DNA from: Candidatus Rokuibacteriota bacterium
GTDB taxonomy: Bacteria; Methylomirabilota; Methylomirabilia; Rokubacteriales; CSP1-6
Direction: 5' to 3'
NCBI GenBank assembly: GCA_003221615.1
Contig: QHSQ01000028.1
Span: forward strand, 1-39,367
Length of the DNA stretch: 39,367 nucleotides
Shown: one piece after another, positions 1-7,800 of the stretch
How positions within the stretch are numbered: the stretch's first letter is position 1
How the letters are laid out: every line of letters begins with the position of its first letter
Made by a program: the position numbers and the translations under genes
The notes under the pieces: model-generated
What the model was told of the DNA's origin: nothing
Database searches by the model: none
Seen by the model: only the letters and a program-made list of their open reading frames with translations

Positions 1-1
1 G

Positions 2-427
2 TGCATGGTCGACGGGCCGGATCTCGCCGAGGCGGTCAAGACGCACACGCGCGGCGCGCCGATCCGCCTAGGCCTCGACGCCGTGTCGGGACGCGCGACG
101 GCGCGGCTCTCCGCGTGCCTGGCCGAGGGCGGCGTCGTCTGCAACTACGGCTCGATGACCGGCGAGGACCCGGTCATGTCGCGCAACGCGCTGATCTCGG
201 GCGGCCAGACTCTGGTCGGCTTCATTCTGGGCCGCGGGCTGGCCACCCGTTCGCTCGAGCAAATCCGGGCAATCTATGCCGATCTCGGCCAGCAGGTGGC
301 GAAGGGCAACCTGTCGGCGCCGGTCGAGATGGTCTATCCCATCGAGGACATCAAGGAAGCGGTGGCCCACGCTCAGCGCGGCGAGCGCAGCGGCAAGATC
401 CTGGTCGCCCCGAACGGGCCCGTGTAG
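2..427 (+). CDS. MDR-family NAD(P)H oxidoreductase, C-terminal part (5' partial)
   Basis: The reading frame is open from the window edge to a TAG at 425-427, so only about 141 C-terminal residues are present. They look like the C-terminal half of a medium-chain dehydrogenase/reductase of the quinone or 2-enoyl-thioester reductase (MECR/ETR-like) branch. A cofactor-domain stretch reads LGLDAVSGRATARLSACL, followed by GGVVCNYGSMTG, and the family's closing pattern PIEDIKEAVAHAQRGERSGKILV is recognisable in pieces. Such enzymes reduce enoyl thioesters or quinones with NADPH. The N-terminal catalytic domain lies outside the window, so substrate cannot be assigned. It faces the CHRD gene across a strong hairpin. 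Confidence 0.7.
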   Translation, partial: CMVDGPDLAEAVKTHTRGAPIRLGLDAVSGRATARLSACLAEGGVVCNYGSMTGEDPVMSRNALISGGQTLVGFILGRGLATRSLEQIRAIYADLGQQVAKGNLSAPVEMVYPIEDIKEAVAHAQRGERSGKILVAPNGPV

Positions 428-429
428 GA

Positions 430-470
430 GCCATGCCGGCCGGGTCTCGCTGAGACCCGGCCGGCATGGC
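430..470. terminator. Perfect 19-bp inverted repeat between convergent genes
   Basis: The arms at 430-448 and 452-470 are perfect reverse complements (arm GCCATGCCGGCCGGGTCTC) around a 3-nt loop. The element starts 3 nt after the oxidoreductase stop and ends 26 nt before the stop of the opposing CHRD gene. Its position suggests a bidirectional terminator. There is no long T-run, so termination is inferred from stem strength and location. Confidence 0.7.
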
Positions 471-496
471 GCTAGTTCTCGTGGCGGATCGTCGAG

Positions 497-1096
497 CTAT
501 CTGCCGTTGTTCTTGCCGTCCTGATCCTTGTCATCGTGATCGCGCCGAGCCTTGTGGATCTGTCCACGGATCTCGCCTGCTCCGAGAGCCGTCGTGTGGA
601 TATTGGCATACGCGGTGTTCGACTCCAGGGCGTCCACCAGCGCGTCGAAGTCGGCGGCCTTGACGTTCTGGCCGGCGATAGCGACAACGCTGGCGCTCGT
701 GAATGTGCCGCTCACGGTCCCGGAGTTCAACGGGCACGCAGGAGTCCCAGCCGGGCCGTTACCCAGGTTCGAGCAAAAGAACACGAGGACTCCGCCGGCC
801 ACGTGCCTCTTACCGAAGTGGATGTGCGCCTGCGTCACGGTCCCGGTGAGCGGCAGGGTGGCGCCCACGTCTGTGAAGGTCAGCGTGAAAGTTGCGGTAC
901 CCGCGTTTTTGTCGAGCTTGAGCTGCATCGTCCCACTGCCGTTGGATCGGATCGCTCCGGTCGGGCCGACCAATGCCCCGATCTCCTGGAACCCATTCAG
1001 GCGCGCAACAAATTCATCGGTCGCGTACGCGTAGCTCGCTGAGAAAACGACGAGAGCGGCGACCATCACGGCCTTGAAGAGCTTGTCCCGGCGCAT
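497..1096 (-). CDS. Secreted CHRD-domain protein
   Basis: The product is 199 residues from the ATG at 1096. This start is chosen over an upstream in-frame ATG because GGAGG lies 5 nt before it and a signal peptide follows at once (MRRDKLFKAVMVAALVVFSASYAYA, roughly residues 1-25). The rest is one CHRD domain, first described in chordin and common in secreted bacterial proteins. Recognisable pieces are FVARLNGFQEI near the start, a central TQAHIHFG, and NIHTTALGAGEIRGQI at the end. A charged tail rich in D, K and R follows. The biochemical role of bacterial CHRD proteins is not established; an extracytoplasmic location is likely. The gene is alone on its strand and converges on the oxidoreductase gene. 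Confidence 0.85.
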   Translation of the reverse strand: MRRDKLFKAVMVAALVVFSASYAYATDEFVARLNGFQEIGALVGPTGAIRSNGSGTMQLKLDKNAGTATFTLTFTDVGATLPLTGTVTQAHIHFGKRHVAGGVLVFFCSNLGNGPAGTPACPLNSGTVSGTFTSASVVAIAGQNVKAADFDALVDALESNTAYANIHTTALGAGEIRGQIHKARRDHDDKDQDGKNNGR

Positions 1097-1402
1097 AACG
1101 TCCTCCATTGCGGGTCGGTTGACACGTGCCCCCCAACCGGGGCCCTCCATCCACAGCGGTCGACCTAAGAGACACCCCCTCTCCTGGCTGTTCAAGTGAA
1201 TTTCAGGCGACGCTCAGGTGAGGACGAGGCGACGAAGCAGATCGCCACGGTCGCGCGCGATGATCTCGAGAAGCAACCGCACCTCGTTGGCCCGGAAGCG
1301 TCGGCGCCGCCCTACTAACGAATGGTTCCCGTGCGCGGTTCCCGCGCGGACGGCCGGCGCGGTGTAAGATCCCCTGGCGAATTCTCGACGACCGGAGGGC
1401 TT
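1097..1402. other. Intergenic region between divergent CHRD and TPR genes
   Basis: I find no convincing gene in these 306 nt. An imperfectly spaced inverted repeat CGGTTG/CAACCG sits at 1116-1121 and 1134-1139, just upstream of the CHRD start. A possible extended -10 box (TAAGAT, 1365-1370) lies 32 nt before the TPR start, without a clear -35. An open minus-strand frame at 1214-1320 has no start signal or recognisable domain. Confidence 0.4.
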
Positions 1403-1933
1403 ATGCGTCACGCATCCCGACGCGCCGCGGCAGAGCCGCGGGGCCGTCGGTACTGGGTCGGGCACCTCGCCGGGTTGTTGCTCGTCGCGGTCGTCGCAGC
1501 TCCGCTGTCGTCGTTCGCCGAGCCCACGGAGACGCGGCCGGACGCGGCGTCGGCGGACCCCGACTACGCGGCCGGTAAACATGCGCTCGACCGCAAGGAC
1601 TGGGACGAAGCCGCGCGGCGCTTTGTCCAGGCGGCCCTGCGAGACCCCGACAATGCCGATCTTCAGAACTACCTCGGCTACTCCTACCGCAAGCTCGGGC
1701 GCCTCGACATCGCGTTCGAGCACTACCGGCGCGCCCTCGAGCTGAATCCCCGCCACCGCGGCGCTCACGAATACGCGGGAGAAGCCTACCTGATGGTCGG
1801 CGATCTCACGCGTGCCGAGGAGCACCTGGCCGCCCTACGCAAAATTTGCCTCCTGCCGTGCGAGGAGCTCGGCGATCTCGAGCGCGAGATCGCGGCCTAT
1901 CGCAAGCGGACCGGCGCCGGCAGGACACCCTGA
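1403..1933 (+). CDS. Exported tetratricopeptide repeat protein
   Basis: The product has 176 residues. The ATG at 1403 is preceded by GGAGGG (1394-1399) and followed by a signal sequence (hydrophobic core HLAGLLLVAVVAAPLSSFAEP, about residues 24-44). Two to three TPR units follow from about residue 54. They include DPDNADLQNYLGYSYRKLG and NPRHRGAHEYAGEAYLMVG, which match the TPR consensus. A C-terminal CLLPCEELGDLE segment holds two cysteines spaced CxxxC, a pattern I associate with small periplasmic TPR proteins in proteobacteria. The likely role is protein-protein interaction in the periplasm; the partner is unknown. The stop lies 22 nt before the start of the molybdenum hydroxylase gene, so the two may be co-transcribed. 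Confidence 0.8.
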   Translation: MRHASRRAAAEPRGRRYWVGHLAGLLLVAVVAAPLSSFAEPTETRPDAASADPDYAAGKHALDRKDWDEAARRFVQAALRDPDNADLQNYLGYSYRKLGRLDIAFEHYRRALELNPRHRGAHEYAGEAYLMVGDLTRAEEHLAALRKICLLPCEELGDLEREIAAYRKRTGAGRTP

Positions 1934-1955
1934 GACGGCCGAGGACCCGCTTGCC

Positions 1956-4280
1956 GTGATCGGCCAATCGCCACGGCGCAAAGAGGACCAGCGGCTGATT
2001 ACCGGCCGAGGTCGCTTCATCGACGACATCGCCCCATCCGGTGTCGTGCACCTCGCCCTCGTGCGCTCGACTCACGCACGGGCCCGAATCGTCGCCGTGG
2101 ACGCGACGGCGGCCCGCACGCTGCCGGACGTGTCGGTGTTTCTCGCCGACGATCTTCCCGGGCTGGCTGACCCACTCTCCGCGTCGCGCGCGGATCGCAC
2201 GAACCCCTATGTCCGCCTCGACACGCCGAGGCCCCAGCGGCCGCTTGCCCGCAGCGAGGTCCGCTACGTCGGCGAGCCGGTCGTCGCCGTGATCGCGCCC
2301 GATCCGTACCGGGCCGCCGACGCAGCCGAGCTGATCCGGGTCGAGTACGAGGCGTGGCCGGCCGTGGTCGACGCCGAGGCCGCGATGAGCGCGGCGTCGC
2401 CGTCCGTCCACGAAGGCGCGAGCAACGTCGTGGGCCAGGTCGTCAAGGTCATCGGCGACGTCGAGCGCGCGTTTGCCGAAGCCGATCTGATCGTCGAGGA
2501 CCATCCCACGCACGGGCGCGTCACCTCGATGGCGATCGAGACACGCGGCCTCTGCGCCGCGTTCGATCCGGCCGTCGGCACCATGACCGTGTGGGCCGCG
2601 CACCAGGCGCCCTACCACCTGCGCAGCGCCATCGCGGCGCGACTCGGGCTGCCCGCCGAGAGCATTCGCGTGATCGCGCCCGACACCGGGGGCGGCTTCG
2701 GACCCAAGGAAGGCATCTATCCCGAGGACGTGCTCGTGCCGCTGCTGGCCCATCGCCTCGGCCGGCCCGTGAAGTGGATCCAGACGCGCACGGAATTCCT
2801 GTCGAGCTCGCATCAGGCGCGACAGCAAACGCATCACGCCCGGCTCGCGGCGACGCGGGACGGACGCATCCTCGGCCTCGACGTCCGTCTCGTGAAGGAC
2901 GTCGGCGCCTATCACTACTTCTCCGTGCACGAGCCGACCAACACGATCAACCACCTACCCTCTCAGTACAAGGTGCCGGCGTTCCGCGCGGAGGGCTTCT
3001 CGGTAGTCACCAACAAGACGCCGAGCGCGCCGTATCGCGGCGCCGGCCGGCCCGAGGCGATCCTGGTCGTCGAGCGTCTGCTCGATCGTCTGGCGGCCAG
3101 GCTCGGCCTCGATCCCGCCGAGGTCCGCGCGCGAAACCAGATCGCGCCGCAGGAGATGCCCTATCGCCCGGGGCTCGTGTACCGGGACGGCATCGCCGTG
3201 AGCTACGACGGCGGCGACTACCCGCTCGAGCTCCGGCGCACGCTCGATCTGCTCGATTACGCCGGCTGGCGCAAGCGGCAGGCGGACCTGCGCGCGAAGG
3301 GCCGACGGATCGGCCTGGGGATCGCGGGCTATCTCGAGGCCGGCGGCAGCGTGCGACCCGGCGAATGGGCGACGGTCAAGGTCGACGAGCGCGGCCACGT
3401 CGAGGTGCTCATCGGCGTATCGGGCTCGGGCCAGGGACACGAGACCGTGTTCGCCCAGGTGTGCGCGGAATACCTCGGCGCCGCGTTCGACGACATCCGC
3501 GTACGCGGCGGCGACACGACCCTCGTGCCTTACGGGTACGGGACCGGCGCCAGTCGGGTCGCGGTGAACACCGGGAACGCGGTTGCCGTCGCGGCGACCG
3601 AAGTGAAGGTCAAGGCGTGCCGCGTCGCCGCGGGTCTGCTCGAGTGCGCCGCCGACGACGTGCGGATCGAGGATGGACGCGCCTTCGTGGTGGGCGCGCC
3701 CGGACGCGCGGTGCCGCTCGCTCAGGTCGCGCGGCTCGCGCTGAGCGATCGCGGCCTCGTCGAGCTCGGCGGCCCGGGGCTCTGGGCCACGAGGTTCTAC
3801 GCGCCGCCGACCGTGACGTGGTCGAGCGGCGTCCACGCGGCGGTCGTCGAAGTCGACGTCGAGACCGGCCGCGTCACGATCATCCGCTACGCGATCGTGC
3901 ACGACTGCGGCCGTCAGCTGCATCCGGTGATTGTCGACGGGCAGATCGTCGGCGGGTTCGCCCAGGGGCTCGGCGTCGTGCTCGGCGAGCACGTCGTCCA
4001 CGACGACAGCGGCCAGCTCCTCACGAACACGCTGATGGACTATCCCATCCCGCGGGCGGACGACATGCCGCCGCTCGTGATGGAGCATCTCCAGTTCGCC
4101 ACCGATCACAACCCGCTCGGCGTTCGCGGGGTCGGCGAGGGCGCCACCGGCCCGCCGACGGCGGCGATCGCCAACGCGGTGGCGGACGCGTTCGAGGGCC
4201 GGCTCGACGTCACCGATCCGATCCTGACGCCCCATCGGGTCTATGCGCTGCTTCGAGAGGCGGGATTCGCGCCCGACTGA
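1956..4280 (+). CDS. Xanthine dehydrogenase-family molybdopterin-binding large subunit (CoxL-like)
   Basis: The protein is about 774 residues from a GTG at 1956. That start is chosen because family homology (VIGQSPRRKEDQRLITGRGRF) begins there and GAGGA lies about 10 nt upstream. It carries both molybdopterin-binding domains of the xanthine oxidase family. Visible motifs are GGGFGPKEGIYPED (about residue 246), the active-site loop APYRGAGRPE (about 358), GVSGSGQGHE (about 488), and the C-terminal GVRGVGEGATGPPTAAIANA with the likely catalytic Glu. The loop YRGAGR matches the form II CO-dehydrogenase-like type, not the CysSeMo loop of true CO dehydrogenase, so an N-heterocycle or aldehyde hydroxylase is more likely. 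The usual FAD and 2Fe-2S subunits are absent from both sides, so partners must come from elsewhere. Substrate is unknown. Confidence 0.9.
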   Translation: MIGQSPRRKEDQRLITGRGRFIDDIAPSGVVHLALVRSTHARARIVAVDATAARTLPDVSVFLADDLPGLADPLSASRADRTNPYVRLDTPRPQRPLARSEVRYVGEPVVAVIAPDPYRAADAAELIRVEYEAWPAVVDAEAAMSAASPSVHEGASNVVGQVVKVIGDVERAFAEADLIVEDHPTHGRVTSMAIETRGLCAAFDPAVGTMTVWAAHQAPYHLRSAIAARLGLPAESIRVIAPDTGGGFGPKEGIYPEDVLVPLLAHRLGRPVKWIQTRTEFLSSSHQARQQTHHARLAATRDGRILGLDVRLVKDVGAYHYFSVHEPTNTINHLPSQYKVPAFRAEGFSVVTNKTPSAPYRGAGRPEAILVVERLLDRLAARLGLDPAEVRARNQIAPQEMPYRPGLVYRDGIAVSYDGGDYPLELRRTLDLLDYAGWRKRQADLRAKGRRIGLGIAGYLEAGGSVRPGEWATVKVDERGHVEVLIGVSGSGQGHETVFAQVCAEYLGAAFDDIRVRGGDTTLVPYGYGTGASRVAVNTGNAVAVAATEVKVKACRVAAGLLECAADDVRIEDGRAFVVGAPGRAVPLAQVARLALSDRGLVELGGPGLWATRFYAPPTVTWSSGVHAAVVEVDVETGRVTIIRYAIVHDCGRQLHPVIVDGQIVGGFAQGLGVVLGEHVVHDDSGQLLTNTLMDYPIPRADDMPPLVMEHLQFATDHNPLGVRGVGEGATGPPTAAIANAVADAFEGRLDVTDPILTPHRVYALLREAGFAPD

Positions 4281-4306
4281 ATGCTCGATCGATCAAGGAG
4301 GAATTC

Positions 4307-4852
4307 ATGGCCAGGCTGACACCGATCACCAGCAAGACCCAGGTCGCCGAGAAGGATCAGGCGATCGTCGACTCGATCGTCGCGAGCCGCGGCGCCCTGC
4401 AGGGGCCGTTCACGATGTTCTTGCACTCACCCGAGCTGGCCGGACGTCTCGCGCATCTCGGCGCCTACGTCCGCTTCGAGGGCTCACTCGACATGCGCGT
4501 GCGCGTGCTCGCCGCGATGACCGTGGCGCGCGAGCTCGAGGCCGTGTACGTCTGGGGGGCGCAGACCGGTGGCGCCCGACGGCTGGGCGTGCCGGAGTCC
4601 ACGATCACCGCCATTCGCGAGAATCACAGCCGCGGGATCCCGGCCGAGGACGCCCAGATCGTCGAGTTCACGCGGCAGCTCATGCGCAAGCATCGGGTCG
4701 ACGAAGCCACCGTGAAGGCGCTGACCGGGCGCTTCGGCAACGACGGCTTCATCCAGCTCACCGGCGCGATCGGCTACTACAGCATGCTGGCGATGACGGT
4801 GAACGCCTGCGAGCTCGAGGCGGCGCCCGGCGCCGAGGTGCTGAAGGCCTAG
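4307..4852 (+). CDS. Carboxymuconolactone decarboxylase (AhpD-like) family protein
   Basis: The protein is 181 residues from the ATG at 4307, with a strong AAGGAGG Shine-Dalgarno at 4295-4301. It is an all-helical CMD-family protein: ELAGRLAHLGAYVRFEGSLDMRVR leads into the core helix LAAMTVARELEAVYVWGAQTGGARRLGV. The CxxC of AhpD peroxidase reductases is absent. The His usually found after the Trp in the decarboxylase-type motif (E...W..H) is Gln here (WGAQ), so classical chemistry is doubtful. It follows the molybdenum hydroxylase by 26 nt and probably shares its transcript, which suggests a role in ring or lactone catabolism. Its TAG overlaps the stop of the convergent selenoprotein gene. 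Confidence 0.85.
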   Translation: MARLTPITSKTQVAEKDQAIVDSIVASRGALQGPFTMFLHSPELAGRLAHLGAYVRFEGSLDMRVRVLAAMTVARELEAVYVWGAQTGGARRLGVPESTITAIRENHSRGIPAEDAQIVEFTRQLMRKHRVDEATVKALTGRFGNDGFIQLTGAIGYYSMLAMTVNACELEAAPGAEVLKA

Positions 4853-6450
4853 ACGATCTTCCGGGTCACCGACTTCGAGGTGCCGAAGGTCGGGATGAAG
4901 GCCGAGTGCTTGCCCGGCCCGCCGGTCACCACGATGTGGATGTCCTCCGGCTTGCCGACGATCGGGCAGAGCGCCTCGTCGTCGTTCTGGTCGACCCAGT
5001 CCGGCCAGTTCTCTGCCTTGTACATCGCGCGCAGCTTGAGCAAGCCGACCTTGTTGCGAGCGCGCTCGTAGAGGAACTTCTGCACGTCGCCCCTGGACAT
5101 ATCGCCCGAGGCGATCGTGTGCGCGTGCTCCGGGCCGAACGCCACCAGGACGTCGCCGCGAACCACGGAGCCGGCGTTGTTGTGGCCGATCGTCGTCATC
5201 GTGTCGGCGACGACGGTCAACGTGGTCTCGGCCGACGTGCAGACGTGGTCGTTGATGTTGTGCGGGCCCTCGCCGGAGAAGACCGTGACGGTGCTGTCGC
5301 CCCTGCCGAACCCGCGCGTCACCCGGAAGGGTTCCCAGGGCGTGGCGGCCTCGTTCTCCGCGACGCAGTAGCTGAACTTGGCCGGCGAGCCGTGCGTGGC
5401 CTGATCGCCCTCGCCCGGGATGCCGCCGCCGACGTTCATGAGGACCAGCCGCATGGCCCGGCCGATCGACGCGTTGGCCCGGAAGCCCGGGCCGAACGCG
5501 CCGTGGCGGAAGTTGAGCCCGAGCTCCTGGACGATCGGGCCCGAGACCAGCATCAGGACCGCGCAGGGATGCGTGGTCGCCTGGACGCTGTAGAGACCGA
5601 ATGCGGGATCGGCCGCGGCCTGGAGCGCGGCGATCAGCACGGGCATGTATGGTGGCCGGCAGCCGGCCATCACGGCGTTGATCGCGATGTTCTCCACCGT
5701 GGCCTCGGCCCACCGGGGCGGCACGACCGCGATCACTTCGCCGGCGCGCCGGCCCGAGCCCGCGATCATCGCCTGGACGCGCTCCGCGATCGGCAACACG
5801 AACGGCAGACCGTCGGTGAACCGCCGCGCGTGAAAGGTCTCCAGGGCTTCGTCCTCGTCGGCGAACGTGAAGCGCGGGCTCACCGCCGATGCGGCGCCCG
5901 AGGCGACGCTTGCCGGACGAGCCGCGGGGTCACTCGTCAGGCCGCGAATCACCTGCGGCAGCGCGTCCTCGGCGCGCTGGTGGATGACCGTGAGGGACTC
6001 ACCGCCGATCGGATGCTTGATGATGGCCAGCGGCAGATCCGGCATGCCCAGGTTCTTCGATTCTTCGCGCGCCAGCCCGATGAACGCCTCGGTACAGATG
6101 GTCACCGTGGCGATGCCCTTGCGCTCCAGCTCGACCGAGTCGTGGATACACCACGACGTGCACGAGCCTCAGTCGCTGATCGCGGTGATGACCGCGCCGA
6201 CCTCCTTCGCGTAGGCGTCGAGCCCGTCGGCGCCGATCGCGGCGTTGGGCTTCTGCTTCGTGACGGTGCCGGCCACCGGGTGACTCTTCCCGAGCAGCTC
6301 GACCACGCGCTGCTGGAGCTCGAGCGAGTTCGGCTTGTTGTTGTTGAGAATGCCCAGGGTGACGCCGTCGAGGGATCGCAGGCGCGGCGCGAGCGGCTGC
6401 GACCCGGCCCGGTTGATACCCAACGGGCTCAGCACGGTGATCGAGCTCAT
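4849..6450 (-). CDS. UGSC-family selenoprotein fused to a large uncharacterised domain
   Basis: Conceptual translation needs UGA at 6171-6169 read as selenocysteine. It then gives 533 residues with Sec94 in the motif U-G-S-C (Sec94, Cys97). Both halves are in the same frame with no indel: VGAVITAISD before the UGA, GSCTSWCIHDSVELERKGI after. The ATG at 6450 has GGGAGGA 7 nt upstream. Residues 1 to about 171 form the UGSC domain, which includes LGILNNNKPNS near the start and ALPQVIRGL at the end. Residues about 190-533 form a second domain (GLPFVLPIAERV, VPPRWAEATVENIAINAVMAG, VFSGEGPHNINDH) that I cannot assign. U-x-x-C suggests a thiol/selenol redox site; substrate is unknown. A SECIS-like hairpin follows the UGA. 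The 3' end overlaps the CMD gene by 4 bp (CTAG), and the CoA-transferase gene is divergent. Confidence 0.85.
6139..6157 (-). promoter_or_regulatory. Candidate bacterial SECIS hairpin downstream of the in-frame UGA
   Basis: On the minus-strand RNA, 11 nt after the UGA, a perfect 7-bp stem GUCGUGG/CCACGAC closes a 5-nt loop UGUAU. The loop begins 19 nt after the UGA and has G as its second base. This agrees with the known bacterial SECIS model: a short stem-loop immediately 3' of the UGA inside the coding sequence, with a G in the first two loop positions. It is the expected binding site for SelB. Confidence 0.7.
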
Positions 6451-6470
6451 GTGAGTCCTCCCGGCTTGTA

Positions 6471-6520
6471 GTGCGCGCTGCAGGCCGTCGCGGGGCTGGG
6501 GCCCGGCCGGCCGAGGTGCG
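6471..6520 (-). repeat. 50-bp hairpin leader repeat, copy A
   Basis: This element matches 10855-10904 at 48 of 50 positions. Read on the minus strand, it ends 20 nt before the selenoprotein ATG and directly precedes the Shine-Dalgarno. It can fold as an outer stem GGCCG/CGGCC, a GA bulge, and an inner 7-bp stem with one C-C mismatch around a CCCA loop. It may be a leader regulatory element or a REP-like repeat. Confidence 0.7.
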
Positions 6521-6531
6521 ACTCTGAACTG

Positions 6532-6537
6532 TACAAT
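6532..6537 (+). promoter_or_regulatory. Possible -10 box for the CoA-transferase gene
   Basis: TACAAT is one base from the sigma-70 -10 consensus and sits 25 nt upstream of the ATG at 6563. No convincing -35 lies at the right distance. The assignment rests on this hexamer in GC-rich DNA. Confidence 0.35.
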
Positions 6538-6562
6538 AGCCCAACCAACGCGGGAGGATTCC

Positions 6563-7750
6563 ATGAGGCCATACGAGGGCATCAAGATCATCGACATCAC
6601 GCATGTGCTGGCCGGGCCGTTTGCGGCGTATCAGCTGGGGCTTCTGGGAGCCGACGTCATCAAGGTCGAGCACCCGACGGAGTACGACCAGAGCCGCGAT
6701 TCGGGCGGCGACCGCGCCCTCAACCAGCAGCAGATGGGAACGGGCTACCTCACCCAGGCCTCGAACAAGCGCGCGATCACCTTGAACCTCAAGCACGAGA
6801 AGGGCCGGGCAATCTTGAAAAAGCTCGTGAAGGACGCCGACGTCCTCGTGGAGAACTGGCGCTCCGGCGCCTTCCCGGCGCTCGGGCTCGGCTGGAACGA
6901 CCTCAGGCCGCTCAATCCGCGGCTGATCTACTGCTCGATGACCGCGTTCGGCCAGGAAGGCCCGCGCGGCGTGCAGACGGCCTACGACCAGCTGATCCAG
7001 GCGACGTCAGGCATGATGGCCATGACCGGCACGCCGGACGTGAACCCGATCAAGACCGGCGCTCCCGTGATCGACTACGCCACCGGCACCATGTGCGCCT
7101 TCGCGATCTCGGCCGCACTCTTCCAGCGCGAGCGCACGGGCCGCGGCCAGTATATCGACAGCGCGATGCTCGACGTATCGCTGATGCTGATGGGCTCGCA
7201 CATCACCTCGTACCTGCGCACGGGCCACGAGCCCAGGCCCAAGGGCAACCGGATGGACCGCGCCAGCAGCCAGCTCTACGAGGCCAAGGACGCGCCCCTG
7301 ATGATCGCCGCCGGCAACCGCGGCCAGCACGAGCGGTTGTTCCGCGCCGTCGGCCGTCCGGACATCGCCGCGCAGTCGACCCACGACGAGCGCGAGGAGC
7401 TGTACGACCAGCAGACCGAGGAGCTCCAGAAGATCATCGAGCAGAAGACCGCCGACGAGTGGGAGCAATACCTCCAGGGCAGCCACGTCCCGGCCGGCCG
7501 TGTGCGTCGTCTCTCGGAGTCGCTGGCCGACCCGCAGCTGAAGGCACGGAACGTACTGCACCGGCACGAGAAGATCGAAGGCATTGAAGGCCCCGTGACC
7601 GTCCCGCTCGCCGCATTCAAGTTCGCCGACGGCGGCCCGAGTATCGAGACCCCGCCGCCGCGCCTGGGCCAGCACACCGACGAGGTGCTGGCGAGTCTCG
7701 GCTATTCGAAAACCGAGATCGCGAAGCTGCGCGACGAGGGCGCGATCTGA
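6563..7750 (+). CDS. Family III (CaiB/BaiF) CoA transferase
   Basis: The protein is 395 residues, normal for the family, with CGGGAGGA upstream of the ATG at 6563. The N-terminal Rossmann-like segment VLAGPFAAYQLGLLGADVIKVEHP is typical of CaiB/BaiF transferases. NKRAITLNLKHEKGR and the conserved GAPVIDYATGTMCA follow. Asp171 in that last motif aligns with the catalytic aspartate that forms the acyl-anhydride intermediate in formyl-CoA transferase. The C-terminus closes with PPPRLGQHTDEVLASLGYS. The enzyme moves CoA between carboxylic acids; donor and acceptor cannot be read from sequence. It is divergent from the selenoprotein gene and may belong to the same catabolic neighbourhood. Confidence 0.92.
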   Translation: MRPYEGIKIIDITHVLAGPFAAYQLGLLGADVIKVEHPTEYDQSRDSGGDRALNQQQMGTGYLTQASNKRAITLNLKHEKGRAILKKLVKDADVLVENWRSGAFPALGLGWNDLRPLNPRLIYCSMTAFGQEGPRGVQTAYDQLIQATSGMMAMTGTPDVNPIKTGAPVIDYATGTMCAFAISAALFQRERTGRGQYIDSAMLDVSLMLMGSHITSYLRTGHEPRPKGNRMDRASSQLYEAKDAPLMIAAGNRGQHERLFRAVGRPDIAAQSTHDEREELYDQQTEELQKIIEQKTADEWEQYLQGSHVPAGRVRRLSESLADPQLKARNVLHRHEKIEGIEGPVTVPLAAFKFADGGPSIETPPPRLGQHTDEVLASLGYSKTEIAKLRDEGAI

Positions 7751-7753
7751 GGC

Positions 7754-7772
7754 GATCGCGCCGCGGGCGATC
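7754..7772. terminator. Weak hairpin between convergent genes
   Basis: GATCGC (7754-7759) pairs with GCGATC (7767-7772) around a 7-nt GC-rich loop. It lies 3 nt after the CoA-transferase stop and before the stop of the opposing Uma2 gene. A terminator role is inferred from position only. Confidence 0.35.
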
Positions 7773-7800
7773 AGCAACGCGCCACCGAGGGAGGCGACTG

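Noticed and set aside
1214-1320. Short minus-strand peptide with a helical, Arg- and Leu-rich end
   Set aside because: It has no start signal or ribosome site, and its extension runs antisense to the TPR gene.
2354-4306. Plus-strand open frame overlapping the molybdenum hydroxylase
   Set aside because: Arg-rich composition and no domain; only the last part (4307-4852) is a real gene.
6105-6169. A frameshift or nonsense pseudogene in the selenoprotein gene
   Set aside because: The phase is unchanged across the TGA, the motif is U-G-S-C, and a SECIS-like hairpin follows. Recoding explains it better.
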